DNA from: an uncultured Candidatus Cenarchaeum sp.
GTDB lineage: Archaea; Thermoproteota; Nitrososphaeria; Nitrososphaerales; Nitrosopumilaceae
Assembly (NCBI GenBank): GCA_958295735.1
Contig: OY282369.1
Coordinates: 1,658,161-1,722,160, forward strand
Direction of reading: 5' to 3'
Length of the DNA: 64,000 nt
Below are positions 35,936-43,887 of this stretch, one piece after another. Positions within the stretch are counted from its first letter, which is position 1; every line of letters starts with the position of its first letter. Under the pieces are notes generated by a model. The model saw only the letters and a program-made list of their open reading frames with translations. It made no database searches and was not told where the DNA came from. The position numbers and the translations under genes were made by a program.

Positions 35936-36118
35936 CTACCTTCTGCGCCTTCTCTGCCCCGGCTTGTTCTGGCCGGGGAACCTGTTGAGCACGAGGCGCT
36001 TTCTGTAGTTGCTCTTGTTCCTCAGGCTCGAGTTGGTGCCCGTCCTCTTTCGACCCTCGATCTTGGGAGTCTGGCTCCTCACCTTGCCTGCTTTTGTGAG
36101 AGAGCCGTGGGTTGCCAT
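35936..36118 (-). CDS. rps30e: Ribosomal protein eS30
   Basis: A 60-residue basic protein with the family pattern THGSLTKAGKVRSQTPKIEG near the start and NRFPGQNKPGQRRRRR at the end. It belongs to the small ribosomal subunit and is found in archaea and eukaryotes. GCATAAAT on the minus strand (36141-36148) lies about 25 bases before the ATG, so it is probably leaderless and monocistronic. Confidence 0.95.
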   Translation of the reverse strand: MATHGSLTKAGKVRSQTPKIEGRKRTGTNSSLRNKSNYRKRLVLNRFPGQNKPGQRRRRR

Positions 36119-36464
36119 GCGTCCGCCCCGCGGGTGCCGAATTTATGCATTTGGATTTGGCCCGCGCCGCGTTCCTGTCGGGAGGCCGGAAGCGGCGCGC
36201 GGATCCGCGCCCCGGCGCGGCGCCTCCCGCCCGGTCCTGCTTCCCCGCCGGCGCCTCCAGGAGTGCGAGGTCAGCGGCCCCCCCGCGCCGCGGATCCGGA
36301 TCAGCGAAATCGCTTCCCCGCCGTGACCGCGGGCAGCTGCCCCGTACGTCCCGAAGTGCAGACTCGGGCCCGCCGTGATCCGGGCGCGGGATCGGGGGGC
36401 GGCCTGCCGTTGCCGGGCGCGGTTTCGGCTTGGGCCCGGGTCTGCGCATCCTGAACCGCTTATG
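36119..36464. other. Intergenic region with repeats of families B and A
   Basis: After the eS30 promoter there is a diverged family-B-like block at about 36255-36340 (GGTCAGCGGCCCC, GCGGATCCGGATCAGCG), then the complete family-A repeat. No coding sequence is apparent. Confidence 0.5.
36361..36442. repeat. Family A intergenic repeat, full 82-bp copy
   Basis: It runs from GACTCGGGCCCGCC to GGGCCCGGGTC. The ends are inverted repeats of each other (11 bases, one mismatch). The centre has GATCCGGGCGCGGGATC, also an inverted repeat. This is the clearest copy in the window. Confidence 0.8.
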
Positions 36465-36496
36465 GTTTAAATTGGATCCGGGGCCCCCTGCCCCCG

Positions 36497-37945
36497 ATGG
36501 ATGCGCCGGTGCCGAAAAAGGTGGGCGAGATGCGGTACGAGATAGAGCCGACCGCCGAGAACGGGATGAACGTGCCGGTAGTCATACTGGCCGACGAGGG
36601 GCTGCTGGGGAAGATGCTGGGGGACAGGACGGTGCGGCAGGCCGCCAACGTCGCCTCGTTGCCGGGGACGGTGGGCCGCGTGGTGGTGCTGCCCGACGGC
36701 CACGAGGGCTACGGCTTTCCGGTCGGGGGCGTGGCAGCCATGGATGCCGAGGAGGGGATGATAAGCCCTGGAGGAGTCGGGTACGACATCAACTGCGGCG
36801 TCAGGTTGCTCCGCACCGGCCTGGACGCGGAGGAGGCGAGGCCCAGGCTGAAGGAGCTCGTGACGGACCTGTTCAGCTCCATACCGTCGGGGGTGGGCTC
36901 CAAGGGGGCCGTGAGGCTCAGCAGCCAGCAGTTGGACGAGGTGATGGCCAGGGGGGCGGGCTGGGCGGTCGACGGCGGCTACGGAAAAGACGGCGATGCC
37001 GAGGTCTGCGAGGAGGCCGGCTGCATGGCGGGGGCCGACCCGGAAAAGGTCTCCGAAAAGGCCAGGAAGAGGGGCGTCCCGCAGCTCGGCAGCCTGGGGT
37101 CCGGGAACCACTTCCTCGAGATCCAGAGGGTGGCCGAGGTGCACGACGAGGAGGCGGCCGAGAGGATGGGCATAAGGGAGGGGCAGGTGACCGTCCTGAC
37201 CCACTGCGGCTCCAGGGGGTTCGGCCACCAGGTCTGCAGCGACTACCTGCGGGTCTCCGAAAGGTCGCTGGACAGGTTCGGCATATCCCTGGCGGACAGG
37301 GAGCTGGCGTGCGTCCCCAACGGCTCCGAGGAGGGATCCGCGTACAGGGGGGCCATGGCGGCGGCACTCAACTTTGCGTGGAGCAACAGGCAGATGATAA
37401 CACACTGGACGCGCAGGTCGTTCGAGAGGGTGCTCAAGCTCTCCGAGGCGGACCTGGAGATGGACCTCGTGTACGACGTGGCGCACAACATCGCAAAGGT
37501 CGAGACGCACAACGTGGACGGCAGGCGGCGGCGCGTGGTGGTCCACCGCAAGGGCGCCACGCGGGCGTTCCCGGCCGGCATGGACGAGGTGCCGGACAGG
37601 TACAGGAGCATAGGCCAGCCGGTGTTCATACCGGGCTCGATGGGGACGGCCAGCTGGATACTCCTGGGCCGGCCCGGCTCCATGGATATGACGTTCGGAT
37701 CCACGGCGCACGGGGCGGGGCGCACCATGTCGCGCTCCAGGGCAAGGCGGGAGCACACCGAGTCCCAGGTGAGGAAGGCGCTGGGCGACAGGGGCGTGTT
37801 CGTGAAGTCGCTCACCAAGGAAGGCGTGGTCGAGGAGGCGCCCCAGGCGTACAAGGACGTGGACAGGGTGGTGGGGGTCTCGCACGATCTGGGGATCGCC
37901 ACGAAGGTCGCGAAGCTCGTGCCCATGGGGGTGATCAAGGGATGA
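36497..37945 (+). CDS. rtcB: tRNA-splicing ligase RtcB
   Basis: GTP-dependent RNA ligase that joins tRNA exons after endonuclease cutting, through a guanylated histidine. The 482 residues match archaeal RtcB. Motifs include LPDGHEGYGFPVGGVAA, GGVGYDINCGVRLL with the metal-binding Cys, GSLGSGNHFLEIQ, THCGSRGFGHQV and the nucleotidyl histidine H405 in AHGAGRTMSR, equivalent to H404 of the Pyrococcus enzyme. GTTTAAATT at 36465-36473 lies 24-32 bases before ATG 36497. The intron-containing tRNA-Gln in this window would be a substrate. The next gene overlaps by four bases (ATGA). Confidence 0.97.
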   Translation: MDAPVPKKVGEMRYEIEPTAENGMNVPVVILADEGLLGKMLGDRTVRQAANVASLPGTVGRVVVLPDGHEGYGFPVGGVAAMDAEEGMISPGGVGYDINCGVRLLRTGLDAEEARPRLKELVTDLFSSIPSGVGSKGAVRLSSQQLDEVMARGAGWAVDGGYGKDGDAEVCEEAGCMAGADPEKVSEKARKRGVPQLGSLGSGNHFLEIQRVAEVHDEEAAERMGIREGQVTVLTHCGSRGFGHQVCSDYLRVSERSLDRFGISLADRELACVPNGSEEGSAYRGAMAAALNFAWSNRQMITHWTRRSFERVLKLSEADLEMDLVYDVAHNIAKVETHNVDGRRRRVVVHRKGATRAFPAGMDEVPDRYRSIGQPVFIPGSMGTASWILLGRPGSMDMTFGSTAHGAGRTMSRSRARREHTESQVRKALGDRGVFVKSLTKEGVVEEAPQAYKDVDRVVGVSHDLGIATKVAKLVPMGVIKG

Positions 37946-38352
37946 GCGCCGGGGGCGACGGCGAGCTCGAGCGCCTCATGGCCAGGCGCCTCGCCGAGAT
38001 GAGGCAGAACCTGTCGCAGCGCGGGCAGGACGGGGGCAGCCCCGAGGCCGGCAGGGGCGGGGCGGAGCGCCCCAAGTTCCGCGACGTACTGGCGAAGAGC
38101 CTCGGGCACAGGGGGCTGGAGGTGCTGCAGAACGCCGAGGCGCAGTTCCCGGGAGAGGCGGCCGCCATAGCGGACAAGCTCGGGCGGCTGATCGCGGCAG
38201 GCGAGGTGAAGGAGACGATAGACGGCGGCAAGCTCCTGTTCCTGTTCAGGACGGTCGGCCTCGCGGTCAGGATGCCGACTAGGATCAGCGTGGAGCAGGA
38301 CGGCCGGATGGTCTCCCTGTCCGACAAGCTGAAGGGCGCCGGAGGGGGCTGA
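37942..38352 (+). CDS. PDCD5-like DNA-binding protein
   Basis: A 136-residue helical protein. The order of a basic Arg/Gln helix (LERLMARRLAEMRQNL), a linker, then a three-helix core (GLEVLQNAEAQFPGEAAAIA, LGRLIAAGEVKETIDGGKLL, LFRTVGLAVRMPTRISV) matches the archaeal PDCD5/TFAR19 family, which binds double-stranded DNA. Its ATG overlaps the rtcB stop (ATGA), so the two are co-translated. Sequence divergence makes the family call moderate. Confidence 0.6.
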   Translation: MSAGGDGELERLMARRLAEMRQNLSQRGQDGGSPEAGRGGAERPKFRDVLAKSLGHRGLEVLQNAEAQFPGEAAAIADKLGRLIAAGEVKETIDGGKLLFLFRTVGLAVRMPTRISVEQDGRMVSLSDKLKGAGGG

Positions 38353-38373
38353 CCGGAAACACTGTCCCTCGTG

Positions 38374-38676
38374 ATGGAGATCGGCACCACCGACCACTTG
38401 GGAGCCAGGCTGGCCATGAAGAGGGCACTTTCCCACATGGAGACGCTCTGCGGCATCCGCGGCGGGTACGAGATGGGCGAGCCGGGGGAGAGGGCCGGGT
38501 GGTCGTTCTTCACGCTGAAGATCGGCCCCGGGTTGCGCGAGTGCATCGAGTCCAAGTTCGCCGACATGATGGGCCGGTACAGGGGGGGAAAGCCGGACGA
38601 CAAGCTCGCAAAGTTCATGACGGAGTACTTTGAGTCGAAAGGCGCGGAGATCAAGCTGAAGATCGTAAGGCCGTAG
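38374..38676 (+). CDS. Conserved-looking small protein, unknown function
   Basis: A 100-residue protein with an alternating helical pattern, a moderately hydrophobic middle (WSFFTLKIGPGLRECIESKF) and a basic end. No known domain recognised. It lies 21 bases after the PDCD5-like gene in the same direction and is probably in the rtcB operon. GTG at 38371 is an equally possible start. Confidence 0.65.
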   Translation: MEIGTTDHLGARLAMKRALSHMETLCGIRGGYEMGEPGERAGWSFFTLKIGPGLRECIESKFADMMGRYRGGKPDDKLAKFMTEYFESKGAEIKLKIVRP

Positions 38677-38756
38677 GGCGATCGCGCGGCGCCCGCGTGT
38701 CCCCCGCCGGCCGCGGAGGCGCGCCTCCGCCGATCACGGCTTGGGCAGCCGCGGGG

Positions 38757-38868
38757 AAGATCTAGCGCCGTGCAGGGTACCTGCTGCGCGCCCGGCATGA
38801 TGCTGGGCAAAAACACCCACGACAAGGAGATCTAGCGCCGTGCGGGGTGCTGGCCGCGCGCCCGCCCA
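38757..38868. repeat. Direct repeat, ~40 bp, two copies
   Basis: GATCTAGCGCCGTGC, then GGGT and a variable spacer ending GCGCGCCCG, occurs at about 38759-38796 and about 38831-38868. It lies between two convergent genes with no other feature. The 38-bp piece between the copies includes a tiny frame of no evident meaning. Confidence 0.5.
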
Positions 38869-38918
38869 GACATGACCGGCCGGCCGCGCAACCGGCGGCC
38901 GCCAAGCGGCGGGAGTGG

Positions 38919-39905
38919 CTAGACCCGCCTTCCCCGCTTGCCGCCCTTTTTCCTCGTCGTGTCGTGCGGTATGGGGGTGACGTCGTCTATCCTGCCGATC
39001 CTGAAACCGCCTCTCGCCAAGGCCCGGATGGCCGCCTGGGCTCCGGGTCCGGGAACGCGCGAACCGACGCCGCCGACCGCCCTGACCCGTATGTGGAAAC
39101 TGTTGAATCCCTTGGTCCTCGCAGACTCGATCACTGCGTTAGCCGCTTTCATCGCGGCGAACGGCGACGACTCGTACCGGTCGGCATTGACGTGGATCCC
39201 GCCAGAGCTTATCGCCACAGTCTCGGCCCCCGTGAGATCGGTCATGTGGATTATCGTGTTGTTGTAGCTGCTGTATATGTGGGCAATTCCCCATTTCTCG
39301 GGAGGCTCTTCGGCCTTGGATTCTCCGGCTTCGGCGCTTGCGAGTATGTCCCTGACCCGCGCGGCCTGTCGCTTCTGCTCTGCCGGCTGCGCGGGTGCAT
39401 CTTTCGGCTCTGCCGGCTGCGAAGCTGCGGCGGCCTCGGGCTGCTCTGCCGGCTGCGAAGCTGCGGCGGCCTCGGGCTGCTCTGCCGGCTGCGAAGCTGC
39501 GGCGGCCTCGGGCTGCTCTGCCGGCTGCGAAGCTGCGGCGGCCTCGGGCTGCTCTGCCGGCTGCGAAGCTGCGGCGGCCTCGGGCTGCTCTGCCGGCTGC
39601 GAAGCTGCGGCGGCCTCGGGCTGCTCTGCCGGCTGCGAAGCTGCGGCGGCCTCGGGCTGCTCTGCCGGCTGCGCGGGTGCATCTTTCGGCTCTGCCGGCT
39701 GCGAAGCTGCGGCGGCCTCGGGCTGCTCTGCCGGCTGCGCGGGTGCATCTTTCGGCTCTGCCGGCTGCGAAGCTGCGGCGGCCTCGGGCTGCTCTGCCGG
39801 CTGCGCGGGTGCATCTTTCGGCTCTGCCGGCTGCGAAGCTGCGGCGGCCTCGGGCTGCTCTGCCGGCTGGTCGTCTACGTCGGAAGCGGAGGTGCTTTCA
39901 GGCAC
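38919..39905 (-). CDS. rps11: Ribosomal protein uS11 with long repetitive N-terminal extension
   Basis: The C-terminal ~130 residues are a normal archaeal uS11 of the platform of the small subunit ([33 protein letters not shown]-like text, [39 protein letters not shown]). Before it come about 190 residues dominated by ten copies of [12 protein letters not shown] with interspersed [10 protein letters not shown]. The start is set by the promoter. ATG at 39938 precedes the TATA box TTTTTTAAA (39927-39935), so it cannot be transcribed from it; GTG at 39905 is 22-30 bases downstream and gives [13 protein letters not shown]. The extension is Ala/Gln/Pro/Glu-rich and probably disordered. Confidence 0.94.
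   Translation of the reverse strand: MPESTSASDVDDQPAEQPEAAAASQPAEPKDAPAQPAEQPEAAAASQPAEPKDAPAQPAEQPEAAAASQPAEPKDAPAQPAEQPEAAAASQPAEQPEAAAASQPAEQPEAAAASQPAEQPEAAAASQPAEQPEAAAASQPAEQPEAAAASQPAEQPEAAAASQPAEPKDAPAQPAEQKRQAARVRDILASAEAGESKAEEPPEKWGIAHIYSSYNNTIIHMTDLTGAETVAISSGGIHVNADRYESSPFAAMKAANAVIESARTKGFNSFHIRVRAVGGVGSRVPGPGAQAAIRALARGGFRIGRIDDVTPIPHDTTRKKGGKRGRRV
39390..39880 (-). repeat. Tandem 36-bp repeats in uS11
   Basis: The unit encodes [12 protein letters not shown]. Ten PEAAAAS blocks are present; seven run head to tail without interruption (about 39410-39670), and others alternate with a 30-bp block encoding [10 protein letters not shown]. Copies are almost identical at the DNA level. 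Confidence 0.92.
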
Positions 39906-39926
39906 GGGCTGACCGACCCTAGCGGG

Positions 39927-39935
39927 TTTAAAAAA
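39927..39935 (-). promoter_or_regulatory. TATA box of uS11
   Basis: The minus-strand TTTTTTAAA lies 22-30 bases before GTG 39905. It excludes the upstream ATG at 39938 and decides the start. Confidence 0.75.
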
Positions 39936-39957
39936 CATTGGCCGCGCGTTCTGTGCA

Positions 39958-40037
39958 GACTCGGGTCTATCGTGATCCGGGCGCGGGATCGGGGGGCGGC
40001 CTGCCGCTGCCGGGCGCGGCTTCGGCTTGGACCCGTC
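39958..40037. repeat. Family A intergenic repeat, 80-bp copy
   Basis: Runs from GACTCGGGTCTATCGTGATC to TTCGGCTTGGACCCGTC. The arms still pair (GGGTC with GACCC) although their bases differ from the copy at 36361. The rest of 39936-40260 is G+C-rich with no gene. Confidence 0.75.
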
Positions 40038-40290
40038 TAAGCCGAGTTCTGCGCGGACCGGGGCCCGCCTGCCGACTGCGCGCGCGAACGGCCGGCCGGC
40101 CGGCCGCATCGCCGCCGCCGGCCGGGCGCCCGCGCCAAGTTCCGCGCTCCGCCGGCCGCACGGGCGCGCGATGCCCCGCCGCGCGCCGTTCCCGAAACCG
40201 GACAGGCCAGCGCGCGCATCCCGGCGAGGCGGCGGCCGCGCGCGCAGGCCGACGAAATCATCTTATACGCGCGGGGGGCGGCAGCGCGGA

Positions 40291-40452
40291 ATGGACGAGA
40301 GCTGCGCCGCGTGCGGCGGCCCCGTAAAGAGGAGGTTCAACCCGATGGAGCGGTGGGGGATCGAGGGGCCGCTGTGCGGAAAGTGCTATTCCGAAAAGAT
40401 CGCCGCGCACTATCCGGGCGAGCACGTCCGGATGGGATCCGAGGGCGGCTAG
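40291..40452 (+). CDS. Small zinc-ribbon protein
   Basis: A 53-residue protein with two CxxC knuckles, CAACGGPVKRRF and CGKCYSEK, spaced as in a zinc ribbon. TCTTATAC at 40261-40268 lies 23-30 bases before the ATG. Function unknown. Its last four bases overlap the end of the convergent gene. Confidence 0.7.
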   Translation: MDESCAACGGPVKRRFNPMERWGIEGPLCGKCYSEKIAAHYPGEHVRMGSEGG

Positions 40453-41063
40453 GCCCCGTCCGCCGTCCGGCCGTACTCGTTGGCGCTGAGGCAGTTCCAG
40501 GCGACCGCGTCGTCCCTGGCCGAGTCCTCGTCCAGGAACAGTATGTCGGTCACCGTCTTTTTGTTCCGCAACAGGGTCACCTGGAAGCTCTCGAACCGGC
40601 CGCACCCGCAGCCGTCCTCCATGCAGTCGTGCAGCCGCCCCCCGCCCTCCTCCTCGTAGTCGTCGTGGTCGTCCTTTTCGTGCCCGCAGTTGCAGACGGC
40701 GTCGTCCTTTACGTCGTCAAAGTGCATTTTGGAGTAGATCCCGAGCCGGAGGTACGCCTCGCCCTCGTGCCCCGCCTTGAACCGCTCGTAGTTATCCGAC
40801 CTGGCCAGCATCTTGTAGAACCACCTGTTGGAGCCCGGCTTCGAGGACTCGGCCGCCAGTATGAACCAGTACCTGTCCCTCCCCGACTCGACGAAGCGGA
40901 CGCGTATGCCGGGGTCCGCCCAGAAGCGCACGACGCCGTTCCACACGCCCGCGGCCTCCCCCCTCTCGGCGAACAGCGGCACCACGTTCATCCTCAGGTC
41001 GTAGTACCTGTAGGCCACCCCCAGAAAGTCGTCGCTCCACGCGCCCGCCCTCCCGCCCGACAT
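40449..41063 (-). CDS. Unknown protein with Cys/His-rich acidic insert
   Basis: A 204-residue protein without recognised domain. The N-terminal half has aromatic-rich beta text (GVAYRYYDLRMNVVPLF, RDRYWFILAAES). Residues ~120-155 hold CNCGHEKDDHDDYEEEGG and CMEDGCGCGRF, a probable metal-binding insert. The end is NCLSANEYGR. AATTAAATAC on the minus strand (41085-41094) lies 22-31 bases before ATG 41063. It overlaps the convergent zinc-ribbon gene by four bases. Confidence 0.75.
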   Translation of the reverse strand: MSGGRAGAWSDDFLGVAYRYYDLRMNVVPLFAERGEAAGVWNGVVRFWADPGIRVRFVESGRDRYWFILAAESSKPGSNRWFYKMLARSDNYERFKAGHEGEAYLRLGIYSKMHFDDVKDDAVCNCGHEKDDHDDYEEEGGGRLHDCMEDGCGCGRFESFQVTLLRNKKTVTDILFLDEDSARDDAVAWNCLSANEYGRTADGA

Positions 41064-41100
41064 GGGGCCGGCCGCGCCCCTTTCGTATTTAATTGGAACA

Positions 41101-41190
41101 GCGCCCGCCCCGTGCGGGGTCAGCAGCCCCCGCTTCGCAGGCGTGAACGCGGATCAGCGGAGTCGTTTTCACGCCTGCGGCCAGCGGGTG
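41101..41190. repeat. Family B intergenic repeat, diverged copy
   Basis: The order GCGGGGTCAGCAGCCCCCGC, GCGTGAACGCGGATCAGCGG, TTTTCACGCCTGCGG matches the copies at 13107 and 13332, with changed arms (AGGCGTGAA pairing with TTTTCACGCCT). The rest of the spacer to 41345 is G+C-rich and empty. Confidence 0.5.
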
Positions 41191-41377
41191 CGCGGTCCCA
41201 TGCCCCGCCCTCCCCGCCTCCGGCCGCGCGGCTCGGATCCGCGCCCCGGGCGTTCGGCCGCGCGGCCGGCAGGCCCCCGCGGGGCGCCCCCGCCCGCCCT
41301 GGCGCCCCGCGGGGCGCCCCCGCCGCCGCTCAACATTGTTCCACATATTTTAAATACGAATGCTGCGAACGGTGGGC

Positions 41378-41659
41378 ATGGCCCCCCACAGGAGCAACAT
41401 GAAGATAGTGGCCGACCTGCTTACCGCCACGGAGCAGTCGGGGATGGAGGGCATCAAGACCACCATGCTGCTGTCCAAGGCCAACGTCCCGCACTCGAGG
41501 CTGTCGAAGTTCGTGGACAACCTGACCGGCGCGGGGCTGATCAACAGGATAGAGTTCGACGGCAGGAACGCTTTCGTGATAACCCCAAAGGGCAGGCAAT
41601 ACCTCGAATCGTACAAGAACTTTTCATCCGTCGCCGAGTCCTTCGGCCTGGAACTGTAG
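41378..41659 (+). CDS. Winged-helix transcriptional regulator
   Basis: A 93-residue wHTH protein of the type common in archaea: MKIVADLLTATEQSGMEGIK, then KTTMLLSKANVPHSRLSKFV as recognition helix region, and LINRIEFDGRNAFVITPKGR as wing. It probably binds DNA as a dimer. TATTTTAAATA at 41346-41356 is 22-32 bases before ATG 41378, so this ATG is preferred over ATG 41360, which lies too close to the TATA box. The target is unknown. Confidence 0.82.
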   Translation: MAPHRSNMKIVADLLTATEQSGMEGIKTTMLLSKANVPHSRLSKFVDNLTGAGLINRIEFDGRNAFVITPKGRQYLESYKNFSSVAESFGLEL

Positions 41660-41679
41660 CCCGCCGGGCCGGCCGCGTA

Positions 41680-42758
41680 GTCCCAAAACCGGCACCCTCC
41701 CTCACGCACCTGATTCTCCCCCCTCGTCCGCCCCCGCGGACGCGGGCATCCTGCGGGCAAACGCCATGGCGGGAGTCTCCGCGGACTCTAGGTCCAGGGA
41801 TTCGTGGGTGCGATCGTTGTTGTACCAGTCGACGAGCCTCGTCACCGGATCGCGCCTTCCCGCCGCGTGGAAGATGTCGCCCACGTGTCCGCCCGGGACG
41901 CCCCGCCCGGCGGTCCTTTCGGCGGACTCTTCCACGAACGTGGGCAGCCACCGCTGCACCTCGCCGTGGAACCTCCAGAGCTTGCCGCTTGTCAGCGGGT
42001 GCCCCGCCCCGCGCAGGATCTGCCTGATGCCCATGGCCGCCAGCTCCGTCTCGAACCTGGACGGGCCGCGCCCCTTTCCCCCGGACTCGCTGGAGCAGAA
42101 CTGCGGGCCGCGGCCGGTGATGATCGAGGAGGGCTTGCCGTGATCCGCGACGGCCCGCTCGAGCACCGCCAGCGCGTTTTCCGCGGTGGCGTCAGGGAGC
42201 GCGCCAAAGCCAGTTATGAACCGGGATGCGTCGTCCATGTACGAAACCAGCCACCTCCCGTCGTGCAGCCGCTTGAAATCGGCGTGCCACATGGAGTTCG
42301 AGTATTCCCTCTCGTGCCGTACCCATTTGCGCCGCCCGCCCTTTCTGGGGCGTGCCGCGGCCGGGTTCCCGTCCCGCATTGCCCCGCGCGCGGTGCTGGA
42401 GGAATATGAATTCCGGCAAGGCGCCAGGCGCCGGCCTCCCGGCGCTTGGCCCCGCGCGCCGGGCATCGCCGAGTACCCCCTGCGGCCGCGCGGCCCGCCT
42501 GCCGGAGGGGCGAAACGCCGGGCGGCCGGGACCGGGGCGCCGGCGTTTCGCCCGGGGCTTTTGGATCCGCATCCCGCATCCCCGCGGTCCTGGCGCCGGC
42601 CGCGCCTCCCTTCCGCCTTTGCCCGGCTTTCCCGCGGCGCGGCCGCGCCGCCCGCCTCCGGCGCCCCCCGCGCGGACGGCCCGCGCGCCTTCGTTCCCGC
42701 CCCGCTTTCCTCTCCCGCCCGGATCATCCACCCGCGGGGGGCATGCCGGTTTTGGGAC
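41680..42758. mobile_element. IS481-like element, inactivated, with inverted ends
   Basis: GTCCCAAAACCGGCA at 41680-41694 is matched in inverted orientation, without mismatch, at 42744-42758. The ~1.08-kb interval holds the remains of an rve-type transposase gene, while its right third (42380-42743) is G+C-rich sequence without recognisable coding. I see no clear target duplication. Confidence 0.72.
41702..42379 (-). pseudogene. Degenerate IS481-like transposase
   Basis: The frame retains the rve fold: SMWHADFKRLHDGRWLVSYM with the first catalytic Asp, DDASRFITGFGALPDATAEN, VDWYNNDRTHESLD near the end. The second catalytic Asp of the usual TDxGxxF is Gly in IITGRGPQF (codon 42113-42115), and the Glu of the usual GKxER is Trp in GKLWRF (41975-41977). 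The N-terminal helix-turn-helix expected in the family is missing or unreadable; the open frame beyond 42379 is noise. It should be unable to transpose itself. Confidence 0.72.
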
Positions 42759-42778
42759 AATGCCCCGCCGGGGCCGGC

Positions 42779-42976
42779 CTACCTTCTTCTGGAGTCCCGC
42801 CTTTCCCTTCTGAGCTGCTGGTGCTCGCGCCTGTTCTTGGCGGTGGTGTAGGCTATGAGTATGAGGGCCCCGGCCAGGCCCCCGTAGAACAGCTCCAGGC
42901 GCGGTGGCGTCTGCGTGATGCCGATCACCATCCCGCCCACCAGCATGATCATGACCACCAGGAAGTACTTGTCCAC
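42779..42976 (-). CDS. Small two-helix membrane protein
   Basis: A 65-residue protein with two hydrophobic segments (residues ~5-20 and ~31-44) and a strongly basic tail (NRREHQQLRRERRDSRRR). Start GTG at 42976, with a TATA element about 20-28 bases upstream that it shares with the divergent gene. Function unknown. Confidence 0.65.
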   Translation of the reverse strand: MDKYFLVVMIMLVGGMVIGITQTPPRLELFYGGLAGALILIAYTTAKNRREHQQLRRERRDSRRR

Positions 42977-42995
42977 GATGCGCCGGGATCAGTCA

Positions 42996-43007
42996 AAATA
43001 ATATATC
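42996..43007. promoter_or_regulatory. Single A+T block acting as TATA for two divergent genes
   Basis: AATAATATATC lies 20-28 bases before GTG 42976 on the minus strand and 21-28 bases before GTG 43027 on the plus strand. No other A+T-rich sequence exists in the 50-base spacer. Confidence 0.65.
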
Positions 43008-43026
43008 TTTTCGACGCGGGCACGGC

Positions 43027-43212
43027 GTGGGAGCAAGCAACAAGATCCTGGAGCTGGCCGGATTCGCGCTGGTCGGAGGCACGGTGTACGCCTTTCTGGC
43101 CATGGGGGGAAGCGAGCTGCGGTGGCCCGTATTCTGGGGCTGTGCGGGCGGCGCGTTCGCGATCATAGTGTACCGCAAGGCCAGGAACAAGAGGGCGGCC
43201 GGCCGCACCTGA
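43027..43212 (+). CDS. Small two-helix membrane protein
   Basis: A 61-residue protein with two hydrophobic stretches (ILELAGFALVGGTVYAFLAM and PVFWGCAGGAFAIIVY) and a basic end KARNKRAAGRT. Similar in size and layout to the divergent 65-residue protein; the two may act together. The start is GTG at 43027. Confidence 0.65.
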   Translation: MGASNKILELAGFALVGGTVYAFLAMGGSELRWPVFWGCAGGAFAIIVYRKARNKRAAGRT

Positions 43213-43586
43213 GCGCCCGCCCGGGAGGATCGCGGGAGCCGGCTGGGCCGGCGCGGGCGGCCGGGGCGATGGCGCGGCCCGGGGGAAGGGGGGTATCCGG
43301 GAAGGGCCTGCCCGCATGCTGGGACGTGGCCGAGGTGCAGTGGCTCGAAACGGCCTGCCGCCCCGCCGCGATGCGCGCCTGCCTGCGCGCCTGCCTGCCT
43401 GCGCGCCTGCCTGCCTGCGCGCCTGCCTGCCTGCCGGCCGCCCCGGCGCGATGCGGGGTTCTCCCCGCCCGGCGCGGGCGGCGCCGGCGATCCCGGAACG
43501 GAGACGGCCCGCGCCCGGCGGGACGCGGCCGGGGCACCGGCAGTGCTATAAGGGACGATCGGCATGCGGGCGCGGTGGGGCGCGGC
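43213..43586. other. Intergenic region with GCCT microsatellite
   Basis: G+C-rich. Around 43376-43436 the motif GCCTGCCTGCGCGCCTGCCT repeats several times. GCTATAAGG at 43545-43553 may be a promoter for the short frame that follows. Nothing else is recognised. Confidence 0.5.
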
Positions 43587-43691
43587 GTGTCGGATGAGGG
43601 GGCGGTTCCCGAATGGTGGGCGGGAATAGACGGCCTCGAGATGGACATCGAGCACCGCGGGGCCGAGAGCGGCCCGCGGCCCGGCGCCTGA
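43587..43691 (+). CDS. Possible 34-residue protein
   Basis: GTG at 43587 opens a frame with the acidic, non-compositional text SDEGAVPEWWAGIDGLEMDI before a G+C-rich end. A TATA-like GCTATAAGG lies about 35-40 bases upstream, slightly far. The last codons lie in a 45-bp tandem duplication. Weak case; no homology known to me. Confidence 0.3.
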   Translation: MSDEGAVPEWWAGIDGLEMDIEHRGAESGPRPGA

Positions 43692-43765
43692 TGCGGGCCG
43701 GAACGCGCCTGCCGATTCCCGCGGCCCGGCGCCTGATGCGGGCCGGAACGCGCCTGCCGATTCCC
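43676..43765. repeat. 45-bp tandem duplication
   Basis: GCGGCCCGGCGCCTGATGCG... occurs at 43676-43720 and again at 43721-43765 without difference, just downstream of tRNA-Thr (minus strand). Confidence 0.8.
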
Positions 43766-43792
43766 GCGGCTCCCGGCCCGCGTTGATGCTGA

Positions 43793-43866
43793 AGCCTCGA
43801 GTGGGATCTGAACCCACGACCTAACGCTTACGAGGCGTTCGCTCTACCGGGCTGAGCTACCGAGGC
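43793..43866 (-). tRNA. tRNA-Thr (CGT anticodon)
   Basis: On the minus strand: acceptor GCCTCGG with TCGAGGC (last pair G-T), D stem GCTC with GAGC, anticodon stem AACGC with GCGTT around loop CTCGTAA, T arm GTGGG-TTCAGAT-CCCAC, discriminator T. No intron. CCA is not encoded. A TATA-like TTATTAA on this strand lies 22-30 bases upstream, shared with the divergent mutase gene. Confidence 0.95.
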
Positions 43867-43887
43867 GTGCCGCCGGCTCGGGCCAGA

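Noticed and set aside
39390-39880. A CRISPR-like array of 36-bp repeats
   Set aside because: The repeats are contiguous and in frame with uS11, with no unique spacers.
39905-40109. Longer uS11 frame beginning at 40109
   Set aside because: It would translate a family-A intergenic repeat and the uS11 promoter.
42380-42760. N-terminal 127 codons of the open frame preceding the IS481-like core
   Set aside because: Arg/Gly/Pro/Ala compositional text, lacking the helix-turn-helix expected for the family.
43376-43436. GCCT-type microsatellite as a coding region
   Set aside because: No start or promoter, and the translation is a simple Ala/Cys/Leu/Pro repeat in all frames.
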